A DNA stretch of 64,000 bases from CAVXHV01 sp963761445 (GCA_963761445.1 CAVXHV010000017.1:62001-126000), one strand, 5' to 3'. Shown: positions 17,467 through 26,484, counted from the first letter of the stretch. Program-made: numbers and translations. The notes: generated from the letters alone by a model not told the origin.

Positions 17467-17712
17467 ATGAGTGAGGACCAAGTCAAACGAATCGCCTGCG
17501 ATCTCGTGGCCCATCTCGAACTCGATCCGTGCAAGCTCGAATCGGTCGAGCGACTTTCTCGTCCGCTGCCATCAGGTCCGTCAGCCATCGGTGGCGAGTG
17601 GGTTGTGCGTTTCGCATTTGAACAAGAGGACGGTGTCGCTTGTTCAAGTGATGTTGCTTTAGTAATCGTCGATGATACGACGGAGCAGGCACGGTTGGTG
17701 GAGAGCCTTTAG
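17467..17712 (+). CDS. Small acidic protein, candidate immunity protein for the adjacent toxin
   Basis: An 81-aa protein starting at the ATG at 17467 after AGGAGAG. The sequence MSEDQVKRIACDLVAHLEL, then GGEWVVRFAFEQEDGV and DVALVIVDDTTEQARLVESL is acidic and compact. No family is recognised. Position immediately after a toxin-like gene, same strand, and acidic nature fit an immunity protein; this is inference. Confidence 0.6.
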   Translation: MSEDQVKRIACDLVAHLELDPCKLESVERLSRPLPSGPSAIGGEWVVRFAFEQEDGVACSSDVALVIVDDTTEQARLVESL

Positions 17713-17774
17713 AGTCTTCGTTTGTAGGATCTCTGCGCAGTGCGCGCATCTGCGAGACCTACGGTCGCCGCTGA

Positions 17775-17798
17775 GGGCGGGGTCACAGACCCGCGCCC
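17775..17798. repeat. Imperfect palindrome around GGGTC-ACA-GACCC
   Basis: GGGCGGGGTC, ACA, GACCCGCGCCC, an imperfect hairpin between the immunity-like gene and the decayed minus-strand gene. It could be a terminator for either or another REP-like element; no CTAC foot is present. Confidence 0.4.
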
Positions 17799-17818
17799 AA
17801 CATTGCGGCCTCGCCGCG

Positions 17819-18083
17819 TCAGGTAGTCTCTGGGGTAGTGTTTTCCCCGCGCTGTTGCGAAAAGGAAAACTCGAGCCACAATCCGGACGGTTCGTATCGC
17901 AGTGCCGGCTCGGGAACATTGGCCGCGCGACAGGCATCGAAAATGAGTTCGATTCCCCGTCCCCGGGCTTCGATCATTCCGGCACGGAAAAAGGCGTTCG
18001 CAACGTCGTGGTTGAAGGCGCACGAGGGGTGTTTGTGCTGTCATCGAGGAGATGCAGCTTCTCGATGAGGCTGGATCGGGATT
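17819..18083 (-). pseudogene. C-terminal fragment of an AlbA/RecG-like ATP-binding protein
   Basis: On the minus strand, a frame ending at TGA 17819-17821 reads AFNHDVANAFFRAGMIEARG, then RGIELIFDACRAANVPEPAL and YEPSGLWLEFSFS. This is the hallmark C-terminal block (NP.IANAFFRAG.IE.WGRGI) of AlbA_2-domain ATP-dependent helicase-like proteins (COG2865 type). The preceding segment (SLIEKLHLLDD) is in another frame, so the coding sequence is frameshifted near 18040, and the AlbA and ATPase parts are missing. It is clearly a remnant. These genes are common in accessory and defence-linked regions. Confidence 0.65.
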
Positions 18084-18107
18084 CGCGAAGAACTGCCGAG
18101 AGCAGTC

Positions 18108-18200
18108 CTGAGCAATGGGTTCGGACAGGCGGTGAAGTGCGGCGGATTGGAGAGAGCGAGGATATCCTCGACTTCAGCTTGCCATGGCCGGTGCAGAACC
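18108..18200 (-). pseudogene. Possible N-terminal fragment of a DNA methylase-like gene
   Basis: The minus strand reads HRPWQAEVEDILALSNPP then HFTACPNPLL, which resembles the N-terminal block of some large DNA methyltransferase-type proteins. It stops matching anything after about 30 residues. It lies next to the AlbA/RecG-like fragment and may be part of the same decayed accessory segment. The family call is tentative. Confidence 0.3.
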
Positions 18201-18345
18201 AGTCTTGAACAGAAGCGAAATGATGAAACCGCGAAATGGGGGAACCCGGTCGCGTCGCCCGCTTGCCGAGGCGCCTTCGGGCGCGGCATGCTGGTGTCGT
18301 CGGCCCGCCAGAACCCGTTCGCGCCGTGCCAGGCCGGGAGGCGGC

Positions 18346-18414
18346 CCGGCTAACGAGGCGATCCAGCGGACCCGCCCGCATGCCGGCGGCCCGCTGATCC
18401 AGGTCGTTAGCCGG
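18346..18414. other. attC-like integron recombination site
   Basis: A 69-bp imperfect inverted repeat. The outer arms are CCGGCTAACGA and TCGTTAGCCGG (perfectly complementary), holding the R-box-like CTAAC and GTTAG. Inside are CCAGCGG and CCGCTGA (L-box-like), separated by mismatched spacers, with a GC-rich core. This order and the lead CTAACGAGGCGATCCAGCGG match attC sites of environmental chromosomal integrons. No integrase gene is in the window, so it would be an isolated site (CALIN-like). Confidence 0.55.
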
Positions 18415-18529
18415 CGCCAGCACTCCAAGCGACGACAAGCTCCTCTCAGCTTGCCCCGGCAACGAACGCGTCGAGCCATCGTTTGGCAAAGTTCTGCCTT
18501 CAGATCGTCCGAAACTTTCGGGAGGTTCC

Positions 18530-20750
18530 ATGCATCGTTCGTTCGGAGCGTTTGTGCGAGTGGCCGTGATACTGGCGAGCATTCAGGTCAACGGCCCGAT
18601 TGCCGCTCAGAGTCCTCGGGTCGTGTCCGCGGCTGACTACGACCGCGCCGCGCGATTCCTGGGCGGGAATCTCGGCGGCCTTGTTGTGGGTGGGAACGTG
18701 CAGGCGAGATGGCTCGCCGACGGCCGCTTCTGGTACACCAGCACCACGCTCTCCGGCGCCGAGCAGGTGGTGATCGATCCGGTGCGGCGCACCCGCGCCA
18801 AAGCCACCGCGGCGGATACCGGGGCGCGCAGCACCGAGGGTGCTGGTGGCATCGCCACGCGCGGCGGCGGCGGTGGTCCGCGAACCGGCGGCGCAGCAGG
18901 AGTGCTCTCACCCGACGGGAAGCGCGCGGCTTTCATCAGAGAGTGGAATCTCTGGATGCGGGACGTGGCCACGAAGCAGGAGCGCCAGCTTACCACCGAC
19001 GGCGTCAAGAACTTCGGCTACGCGACGGACAACGCTGGGTGGGTGAAGAGTAACCGCGCCATGCTGAAGTGGTCTCCGGATTCTCGAAAGATTGCGACGC
19101 AACAACAAGACGAGCGGCAAGTCGCCGACATGTATCTGCTTGAGACCCGCGTCGGTCAACCGATTCTGCACACCTGGAAGTACTCCTTCTCAGGCGACTC
19201 AATCCTTCCGATGATCCATCGCGTGATCATCGATGTCGACGCCGGGCGCGTGATCCGGTTGCAGATGCCACCCGACTTTCACCGCGCGACGTATTCCGAC
19301 AACATCTCGATGAACGACTACAATTGGAGCCCGGACGGTTCCCGTCTGGCTCTCGCTTCCGTAACGAGAGACCACCGGACGGCGACGCTCAAGCTGGCCG
19401 ACGTTGCAACTGGAGCAGTCCGGACGGTGATGTCGGAGACCACCAACACCCACTTTGAGTCGCGAACGGGCTGGCGGGTGCTCTGGGCCACGAATGAACT
19501 GATCTGGTATTCCCAGCGCGACGATTGGGGCCAGTTGTATCTGTACGATCTCAACACCGGGGCGCTGGAGCAAGATTACTTCGGGCGAAGGTCCGGTGAC
19601 GCAGATTGTCCGCATTGACGAAAAGACGCGGACATTGTGGTACCAGGCCAAGGGACGCGAGCGCGGTCAGGACCCGTACTTTGCGCACTACTACCGTATC
19701 GGTCTCGACGGGGGAGACCAGGTGTCGCTGACTCCCGATGACGGTGACCACACCATCCAGCTCTCGCCTTCAGGCCAGTTCCTTGTGGACACGTATTCGA
19801 AGCCCGACATGCCGCCTGTCGTGGCGCTGCGGGATCGCGACGGCAAGCTGGTGATGCCGCTGGAAAAGGCCGACATTTCCCGCCTGGTCGCCACGGGATG
19901 GAAACCGCCGATCCCGATCACCATGAAGGCGCAAGACGGGAAAACCGATGTCTATGGAATGATGTTCCGCCCGACGAACTTCGACGCGTCCCGGAAATAC
20001 CCGATCATCAACAACATCTATCCGGGGCCGTTTGGAGCGAGCGTCGGGAGCCGGAGGTTCACCGCAGGTCGCGGGGACCGGCAGGCGCTGGCCGAACTGG
20101 GTTTTGTGGTTGTTGCCATCGACGGCATGGGAACTGAACAGCGTTCCAAATCATTTCATGATGCCTACTACGGCGCGATGGGCCGTGACAACACGCTGCC
20201 GAGCCAGGTTGCCGCAATGAAGGACCTGGCAGGGCGCTATCCGTGGATCGATATCGATCGTGTCGGGATCTACGGTCACTCGGGCGGTGGATTCGCTGCG
20301 GCAGACGCGATGTTCCGCTACGGAGACTTCTTCAAGGTCGGCATTTCGGAGTCGGGGAACCACGATCAGCGACTCTACGAAGAAGACTTCAGTGAGCGTT
20401 ATCAGGGACCTCTCATCCGCAGCGGTGACGGGACGGACAACTATGCCGCAGAAGCCAACCAGAATCAGGCGAAGAATCTTCGCGGCAAGCTTCTGCTCAT
20501 GACGGGCACGATGGACACCAACGTCCCACCGGACAACACCTATCTCGTCGTCGAAGCTCTGATCAAGGCGAACAAGGACTTCGATCTGATCATCCTTCCC
20601 AACGCCGGCCACGGGTACGGCGGCGCATCGAGCTACGTGATGCGGCGCCGCTGGGACTATTTCGTCCGAGGGTTGCTGGGCGCCGAGCCGCCGAAGGAGT
20701 ACGTGCTGAAAGCGGGCAGCGCTGGTCGTGGGGGGCGCGCGAATGACTGA
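18530..20750 (+). pseudogene. DPP-IV-like prolyl oligopeptidase (S9B), split by a one-base frameshift at about 19571
   Basis: The first frame (from ATG 18530) has a signal peptide ending near IQVNGPIAA and an eight-blade-type propeller (LSPDGKRAAFIREWNLW, DYNWSPDGSRLALASV, RVLWATNELIWYSQRDDWG). At 19571 one extra base breaks it: NTGALE is followed in the next frame by KITSGEGPVTQIVRID. The second frame carries the catalytic domain: Ser in GIYGHSGGGFAA, Asp in TGTMDTNVPPDN and His in NAGHGYGG. Together they make an intact-looking periplasmic exopeptidase of about 740 aa that removes N-terminal X-Pro dipeptides. Both halves are in good condition, so a sequencing indel or a very recent mutation is likely. 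Confidence 0.9.
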
Positions 20751-20927
20751 CCACCTGGCGCGGACGCCCCTGGACCAACTTGCGGCCCCTTGGCGGTCGG
20801 GATATCATGGGCTTATCCGTCGTGACGCGGTCATCGAGGCACTCGAATCGCAACGACCGGCCAGTGCCGCCCCAGGCGGGCGGTCCGTCCTCATCGTCGA
20901 TCCGTCCATAGAAGCGAGGTCGCCCCA

Positions 20928-21740
20928 ATGATCGCGACGCGTGCCGTCCGGCTCTGTGCATGCTCGATGGTGGCAGTCGCCTGGACCGCGACGGCTTTCG
21001 CCTGGGGGCCGCAAGGGCACCGGGTGATCGCCCGGGTCGCCGAGGGGCGTCTCAGCCCAGCGGCGAAGGCCGCGATCGGGGAGTTGCTCATCCCGCCGGA
21101 CACCTTGCCCGATGTGGCAGGCTGGGCCGACAAGGAGGGGCACGACGCCGTACCCGGGAGCGCCAGATGGCACTTCATCAACGTACCGATCGGCGATGCC
21201 AAATTCGATCCCCGCCTGATCCGCGACGATAACAACGTGGTCGTCAAGATCAAGCAATACCGAAAGGTTCTATCTGACCGATCGAAACCCAAGAAGGAAC
21301 GGCAGCGGGCGCTCCTGTTCTTGGTCCATTTCGTCGCCGACATCCACCAGCCGCTGCACGTCGGCGATCACGACGACCACGGCGGCAACGACACCCAGAT
21401 CCGGTTCTTCGACGAGGGCACCAATCTCCACAGGCTCTGGGATTCCGACCTGATCCACCGGATCGGCGGCGACGACCGGGCCTGGGCCGCCCGGGTCGAG
21501 CGGGACATCACGCTCGAGGCGATCAAGGAGTGGTCCAAGGGGTCGGTCGACGACTGGGCCGACGAGAGCCTGCAAGTCGCCAAGCTCGCCTACCGCCCGC
21601 TCGACGATGCCCCCAGGATCATCCCCCGGGGCTACAAGCTGGGCGAGTCTTACGTCGTGCGAGCGGAGCCGATCCTCAAGAAACAGATGGCGAGGGCTGC
21701 CGTGCGCCTGTCGAATGAGCTGAATGCCATCTTCAAATAA
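20928..21740 (+). CDS. S1/P1-type zinc-dependent nuclease
   Basis: A 270-aa protein with a signal peptide cleaved before AWGPQGHRV, which places Trp1 at the mature N-terminus as in S1/P1 nucleases, where it binds zinc. Further zinc ligands are seen in GHRVIAR, WADK, SARWHFIN, FLVHFVADIHQPLHVGD, DDHGGND and NLHRLWDSDLI. The family cleaves single-stranded DNA and RNA and acts outside the cytoplasm with three Zn ions. The length is typical. A 62-codon frame between 20743 and 20931 ends with ATGA overlap at this start, but it shows no known features. Confidence 0.93.
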   Translation: MIATRAVRLCACSMVAVAWTATAFAWGPQGHRVIARVAEGRLSPAAKAAIGELLIPPDTLPDVAGWADKEGHDAVPGSARWHFINVPIGDAKFDPRLIRDDNNVVVKIKQYRKVLSDRSKPKKERQRALLFLVHFVADIHQPLHVGDHDDHGGNDTQIRFFDEGTNLHRLWDSDLIHRIGGDDRAWAARVERDITLEAIKEWSKGSVDDWADESLQVAKLAYRPLDDAPRIIPRGYKLGESYVVRAEPILKKQMARAAVRLSNELNAIFK

Positions 21741-21748
21741 TTGCCTCC

Positions 21749-23002
21749 TCAGCAGAATCTGTGAGGGCGAATCGGCTCAGGGAGCTGGCCAAGATTGTGT
21801 AACAGAGCCAGTTTTGCGACTCTCGCCGTTCGAAAACCGTATGACTTTCTCGTTACCAATTTCACCTTGTTGTTGAGACCCTCGACTGCCCCTGCCGAGA
21901 CCTGCCCTCGTGCCTGGAACCAGTTCAGGATCAGCGGGCGATGATTCCGAATACTGTGGGCAATCTTCGTCATTGGTTCCAGCCGCGAGCGCATCACTCG
22001 GCTCGTCCATTCGTCCAAGAACTTCCCCGCCCACCACGCACTCCTGTACTCCCAAAGCCGTTGGAAGTCCTCGCGAAGTAGGTATGCACGCACCGTCCGA
22101 AGATTGTATTTCAAGATCTCAGACAACTTCACCGTCTGCCTGTCCGTCAGATTCTCCGGGCGCTTCAATAAGCACCAACGCGACTTTTTCAGGACCGGGT
22201 CGTAGCCGTCACGCACCAACTGTTTTGCTTCTTCTGCACGGACCTTGTCCAACGCCTTACCGAACTGTTGCATCACGCGGAACCGATCCAGCACATGGAC
22301 CGCCTCACCCAACCGCTTCGTGATCACGTTCAGGTACGGCTTCCACATGTCACTGCACACGTATCGCACTTGCTCGCAGACCGGCTCGCCGAGACTTTCC
22401 AAAGCTAACCGCAAGCTCTTCTCCGTCCGGTTGCATTCTATGGCCAAGAGTCGCTTGGTCTTGCTGCCGATGTCGTACACCAACGTGAAATAAGTATGCC
22501 CACGAGCCCATGCGATCTCGTCCACTCCCAGCGCCGTCACCTGGCTCAGATCTCGATGCGCCAGCCCCCAGTTGACGGCGTGCTCCACCGCCCGGCAGAC
22601 GCTATCCCAAGAGATGCGGAAAATCGAGCCAACCTCGCTCCAGCTCAACCTCTTGGCCCAGGTCGCCAGATACCATCGGTATGTAATTGTCAGTTGATTT
22701 TTGCCATCACACCACGGCACCATCTCGACGGTCACACCACAACGCCTGCAGTCCACTCGGCGCATCCGGTAGACCAGAAACACTAAAATCCCCCAAATCG
22801 GTATGAATTCGAACCGCCGTTCCTTTAAGCGGTCGTACACGGGGCATGGACGCCCGCAGCCAGCACAAAACACGCGACTATTCTTGCGGGGTCTCACCCT
22901 GATCACGAGCGTAAAGCCATCCAATCGCTTCTCAAGGCTCGCCCTGCCGTAGACAAACGACTTGAACTTCTCCACCCGATTGAGGATCGTCTGAATACGC
23001 AT
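21749..23002 (-). CDS. ISL3-family transposase
   Basis: A 417-aa protein with the ISL3 layout: N-terminal zinc-finger-like segment (RVFCAGCGRPCPVYDR and RRCGVTVEMVPWCDGKNQ), a helix-turn-helix near TWAKRLSWSEVGSIFRISWD, and the DDE domain with TALGVDEIAWARGH, CSDMWKPYLNVI and VLDRFRVMQQFGKALDKVR, ending with EGLNNKVKLVTRKSYGFR. It appears intact, so the element may be active or recently inserted. It sits 8 bp past the nuclease stop, on the opposite strand. I could not define terminal inverted repeats or target duplications with confidence. Confidence 0.93.
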   Translation of the reverse strand: MRIQTILNRVEKFKSFVYGRASLEKRLDGFTLVIRVRPRKNSRVFCAGCGRPCPVYDRLKERRFEFIPIWGILVFLVYRMRRVDCRRCGVTVEMVPWCDGKNQLTITYRWYLATWAKRLSWSEVGSIFRISWDSVCRAVEHAVNWGLAHRDLSQVTALGVDEIAWARGHTYFTLVYDIGSKTKRLLAIECNRTEKSLRLALESLGEPVCEQVRYVCSDMWKPYLNVITKRLGEAVHVLDRFRVMQQFGKALDKVRAEEAKQLVRDGYDPVLKKSRWCLLKRPENLTDRQTVKLSEILKYNLRTVRAYLLREDFQRLWEYRSAWWAGKFLDEWTSRVMRSRLEPMTKIAHSIRNHRPLILNWFQARGQVSAGAVEGLNNKVKLVTRKSYGFRTARVAKLALLHNLGQLPEPIRPHRFC

Positions 23003-23182
23003 CCTGAGGCACTCCCGGTTTCGATGTCGTGTGGTAACTCCATCTTGGCCAGGGGCTGTTTCAGGATGCGATATTTCCTCCGGAGCTCAAATCGTCCGCT
23101 GCTCCCACACCAACGGATAATGCGGCAGAAGATCAATCGGGGTTGGTAAATCACGTTTTGTCCTACCGTAAACTCTGACCTG

Positions 23183-23249
23183 CCCTCCCGCCTTCACCAT
23201 CACGTCGCCCTCAACCTAGCGGGGCGGGGTGATGGTGAAGGTGGGAGGG
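23183..23249. repeat. Long inverted repeat (21-bp arms, 25-bp loop)
   Basis: The left arm CCTCCCGCCTTCACCATCAC (from 23184) pairs with the right arm at 23229-23249 with one mismatch. It covers the 3-prime end of the minus-strand fragment gene. It could be a terminator or the edge of a mobile element; nothing decides between these. Confidence 0.6.
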
Positions 23250-23736
23250 TGAACCCTCCTGTCGAGCCGGACCCGAGTCCTTCTGCTGAATTCATACCCA
23301 CAAATTCTGCTGAAGAGCCCATTTCGTTTGCTAGGGCGTACCCCTCCGCGAGATCGAATCCGGTGTCGGCGGTCGGATCGGTGATCTTGAACGCCGCGTA
23401 CATCAGGCAGACCATGTACAAGCCGCTGTAACGTCCAGGCATGCTGCGGAGCTGGTATTTCTGAGTCGAGTCGTTGACGTCGAAGCGTTGCATGCCCAGC
23501 GTTGCGACCTCGAATCCGATCTTCTTGACTTCTTGGTTCGACATCCCGGCAAAGTTCTCGATCGCGCCGACGAGGTATATGACGGCGTCCATGCGTTGAA
23601 CGTCAGGCATCTTGCTGCGAAAGATCTTTTGGGCTATCTCGCTGAGCCGCTCACGCCCGCGTTCTGCAATTTCGCTGCTGGCGTCTTTGTGGTCATGGTT
23701 GCTGCGCTGGTGGTCTCCGCGCCGTGCGGTCGATCG
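23200..23736 (-). pseudogene. Fragment of an unrecognised conserved protein (C-terminal part)
   Basis: Minus-strand coding sequence runs from just after the YhcG stop (same frame, no start codon of its own in the first 40 residues) through ASSEIAERGRERLSEIAQKI, then MDAVIYLVGAIENFAGMS, VKKIGFEVATLGMQRFDVN and STQKYQLRSMPGRYSGLYMV, and GFDLAEGYALANEM. The region looks like real coding sequence and like the C-terminal end of a larger conserved protein whose N-terminal part is lost; an ATG at 23610 could initiate a 136-aa product. A second, shorter copy lies at 25800-25883. Function unknown. Confidence 0.5.
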
Positions 23737-23739
23737 GTT

Positions 23740-24861
23740 TCATTTCTTGCGGGCCTTTCGGGGCTTTTTCGGTTGGCGAGTCGCCGGATTCTTCGGCTCG
23801 ATGCTCGGGAGCTCCGCCTGCTGGTGCGCCAGTTCGTAGAACTCGTGGAGCTTGGCTTGCAGGAGGGCCTTGTCCGGCAGGCGGGTCTGGTATTCGGCCA
23901 CCAGCGCGGGCGATATGGCCCGGCTGAGGGCATATTCGACGACCTCGTGGTCCTTGGTGGCGCAGAGGAGCACGCCGATGGACGGCCGCTCGTGCGGCTT
24001 CTTCACGTCCCGGTCGAGCGCCTCCAGGTAGAACTCCAGCTTACCGAGATGCTCGGGCTGGAATTCGTCAATTTTGAGTTCGAACAGGACCAGGCAATTG
24101 AGCGCCCGGTTGAAGAAGAGCAGGTCGAGGAAAAAGTCCCGCCCGCCGACCTGGAGCGGGTAATGGCTACCGGCGAAGCAGAAGTCGCGGCCGAGCTCGA
24201 TCAGGAACCGCTTCAGATTCTCGATTAGCGCCTGCTGAAGATCGCGTTCGGAATGACCCTGGTGCAGGTCGAGAAACTCGACCAGGTAGCTGTCCTTAAA
24301 GGCCGTCGCGGCCTCGGGGTGCAATTCTCTCGGCGGTGCTGAGAGTTTTGCCGGCGACAGGACCACTCGCTCGAAGAAGGCTCCGGCGATCTGCCGTTCG
24401 AGCTGGCGATAGTGCCAGCGTTCCTGGATGCATAGACGAAGGTAGAATTCACGCTCCTCGTCCCGCTTACACTTGCCGAGGACAATCAGGTTGTGGGTCC
24501 AGGACAATTCTCTCAGCAATGCCGAGAGTTTTGGTTTGTCCTGGTAGGTCTCAAAAAACTGCCGCATCCGCCAGAGGTTTTGGGCGGAATAGCCGGTCAC
24601 GCCGGGGAAGCGGCGTTGAATCGTCTCGGATAGAACCTTGACGGTGCCCTTGCCCCAGCCGTCCTCGGCGATCTTCCGGCTGATGTACCGGCCGATGTTG
24701 CCGTAAAGCTCGATGATGGTCGTGTTGACGGCGGCGACAGCCCGCGAGCGCGCGGCGGCGATCAAGTCGAGCACCACGTCGAAATCTGCCGGCGGGGGTC
24801 GGGGCGCGGAAGCCCGCTTGGCGACGATGGATTTCAATGTCTTCTTGGGGGGCTTGCTCAT
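23740..24861 (-). CDS. YhcG-type PDDEXK nuclease family protein (DUF1016)
   Basis: A 373-aa protein from the ATG at 24861 (an upstream ATG at 24942 would add 27 unconserved residues). The N-terminal domain has VNTTIIELYGNIGRYISRK, FPGVTGYSAQNLWRMRQFF and LSWTHNLIVLGKCKRDEER, as in DUF1016_N. The C-terminal domain has LIELGRDFCFAGSHYPLQVG, then FFLDLLFFNRALNCLVLFEL and ELKIDEFQPEHLGKLEFYL, the D..LF...L.C.V..ELK core of the PDDEXK nuclease fold. The family is common in accessory regions with restriction and defence genes; biochemical function is not settled. The C-terminus is very basic (PKKPRKARKK). Confidence 0.92.
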   Translation of the reverse strand: MSKPPKKTLKSIVAKRASAPRPPPADFDVVLDLIAAARSRAVAAVNTTIIELYGNIGRYISRKIAEDGWGKGTVKVLSETIQRRFPGVTGYSAQNLWRMRQFFETYQDKPKLSALLRELSWTHNLIVLGKCKRDEEREFYLRLCIQERWHYRQLERQIAGAFFERVVLSPAKLSAPPRELHPEAATAFKDSYLVEFLDLHQGHSERDLQQALIENLKRFLIELGRDFCFAGSHYPLQVGGRDFFLDLLFFNRALNCLVLFELKIDEFQPEHLGKLEFYLEALDRDVKKPHERPSIGVLLCATKDHEVVEYALSRAISPALVAEYQTRLPDKALLQAKLHEFYELAHQQAELPSIEPKNPATRQPKKPRKARKK

Positions 24862-25799
24862 GCCGGCTCCCGTTCCTGGGCCAGCAAAGCCGATAGAGTG
24901 ATGTCTTCTAGACTTGCCATGTTTGTTGGTCGATATTGACATCTGTTCTGCGCTGGAGTGGCCAAACTTCCGCTGGCAAGCGTGTCCATGCTCGATTCGC
25001 AGCCGCTTGCCGTCGGATCATATGGGATACCTCGCCGTATCGCTTCGGGCCGCCGAGTCATTAACTGTTAGGTCACAGGGTCGCGGGAAACGGGGCGAGC
25101 CCGGCATTGCCAAGGTTGGACGGGTGTCGTTCCTGGCGTGAAGGTTATCGCCTGCCGCGTGCAGTTTGCGTTCGCTAGGATAATGGAGCGATAGACTGCA
25201 CAACAAGCGAGCAGTAGGACGCAGCAATCGAACCTTATGTGCATTGCCCGGTTTCTACCTCCGTTCATCGCGGTCGTTTTTATCGCTGTAACCGGTGGGG
25301 TCCGGGATCAATCTGCAGGTTTCCGCGTCGACCGAGCGCTGAATTCGCGAATAGGCGGCGGGTCGCAGCTATGGCGCCGCGAGGCGCGTGGGCGAACTCG
25401 GCAGTGCCCGGCTCAAGGGACCACGAATGTCTTGGAGCCGGACGCACATTTCGAATACGTTACAGACTGACTCTCTGGTGCGTTTCGGTGTGGCTTCGCG
25501 CGCGGCGGGGCTCTAGGCGCACGTGTTTCATGTTTGCCGATGCGCTGGGCCGGAGTCGTTGTTGCGCCAGATTGCTGTTTCTTCACCCTTCGGAGGATGT
25601 GGCGGGTGAGGCTCGACCCTGGGATTCGTCCTTGCCAACGCCGGTGGCGCGCCCAAGTCGCTGTTGCACATTCCGGGCAGCGGTGCAACGGGGTTTATTC
25701 ATTTGCATCTGTGCTGGTACCGAGACGCGAGGGAACGTCGTACTGGCAACCTTCTGAGACGCGGAGGATGCAATCCTAGGGATTTTTCCGGTCTCGCCT
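24862..25799. other. No convincing gene; possibly decayed coding sequence
   Basis: A plus-strand frame from 25237 begins MCIARFLPPFIAVVFIAVTG, which looks like a signal peptide, but it continues as low-complexity sequence and stops at 25470. Around 25624-25770 another frame reads LGFVLANAGGAPKSLLHIPG and SGATGFIHLHLCWYRDAR without a start or a family I recognise. The region reads like accumulated debris. Confidence 0.4.
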
Positions 25800-25883
25800 C
25801 ATTTCGTTCGCGAGGGCGTACTCCTCGGCGAGATCGAATCCAATGTCGGCGGTCGGATCGGTAATCTTGAACGCCGCATACAT
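25800..25883 (-). pseudogene. Partial second copy of the 23.2-kb fragment gene
   Basis: About 84 bp reads MYAAFKITDPTADIGFDLAE then EYALANEMR on the minus strand, nearly identical to the segment at 23318-23403 (two or three residue changes). The flanks are unrelated. It is a duplicated fragment with no start or stop of its own. Confidence 0.75.
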
Positions 25884-26051
25884 TTCGAAAAAGCACCGTG
25901 AATCCAATCGCCTTGGCCCGGCCATCGACTGCGTCGGCGTTGGCGCCGGACCGGATCATCCGCGGGGATCGGCGAGGATGATGAGGCTTTCGCCCTTCAG
26001 ATGATTGAGATCGTCGATCAACGAGGGCTCGATCATGAGGTGCCGGTCGGC

Positions 26052-26191
26052 TCAGGGCTTGAGCCAATCCTCCAGCCTGAGGCCGGGGATGTTCTGGAAG
26101 TCGGCGGTGTTGTGGGTGACGAGGGTCAGGTTGTGGACCAGGGCCACTGAAGCGATCATCAGGTCGGTTCGGTGTCGAGGAGGAAGTTTAT
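26052..26191 (-). pseudogene. VapC-type PIN-domain toxin, mostly deleted
   Basis: Directly overlapping the antitoxin stop, the minus strand reads NFLLDT after an ATA where the ATG should be (26189-26191). This is the usual N-terminal strand of PIN toxins. Within 20 bp the frame changes and the C-terminal end of a PIN domain follows: HRTDLMIASVALVHNLTLVT, then HNTADFQNIPGLRLEDWL, ending at TGA 26052-26054. The middle of the gene, with most acidic residues, is missing (140 bp remain of about 400). It is inactive. Confidence 0.75.
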
Positions 26192-26484
26192 GGCTCTCCC
26201 AGGTCCGGTGACTGGGGCCGGCGCTCCCGCGTACGGGCCTGGTGGATTTCCTCCATGATCGAATCCCATTCGGTATCGTCGGCCAGAGCCCCCTCAGTGC
26301 GCAGGAATCCTTCGCCGGGCGTCCGGGCGGCCTTGGGTATCACCTTCACCTGCACTTCGACTTCCTGGCCGTCGGCCACACCGAGGTCTTCGTCCAGTTC
26401 GATGGTCTTGCCGTGGATCTTGCCGTGAATCGTCTTCGTGATGGACGATTCCTCAGTGCCCTCTACGCCAATGGGTAAATCCAT
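26188..26484 (-). CDS. Antitoxin of a VapBC-like pair (DUF104/VapB-like)
   Basis: A 98-aa protein with HGKIHGKTIELDEDLGVADG then QEVEVQVKVI, a small beta-rich fold resembling DUF104/AbrB-like antitoxins, and a C-terminal toxin-binding stretch TEGALADDTEWDSIMEEIHQ with ARTRERRP. It lies upstream of, and overlaps by 3 bp, a VapC remnant on the same strand. Its toxin is destroyed, so it may be a relic that still represses its promoter. Confidence 0.72.
   Translation of the reverse strand: MDLPIGVEGTEESSITKTIHGKIHGKTIELDEDLGVADGQEVEVQVKVIPKAARTPGEGFLRTEGALADDTEWDSIMEEIHQARTRERRPQSPDLGEP

Noticed and set aside
20743..20931. A 62-codon frame between the peptidase and the nuclease, ending in ATGA overlap
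   Set aside because: No ribosome site, no conserved features and low-complexity composition; the overlap alone is not enough.
21770..23060. GGCCAAGAT / ATCTTGGCC as terminal inverted repeats of the ISL3 element
   Set aside because: The left copy lies inside the 3-prime end of the transposase gene and the match is only about 9-10 bp, so it is probably chance.
25061..25072. GTTAGGT as a second attC R-prime box
   Set aside because: No matching RYYYAAC partner or inner arms lie within 150 bp upstream.
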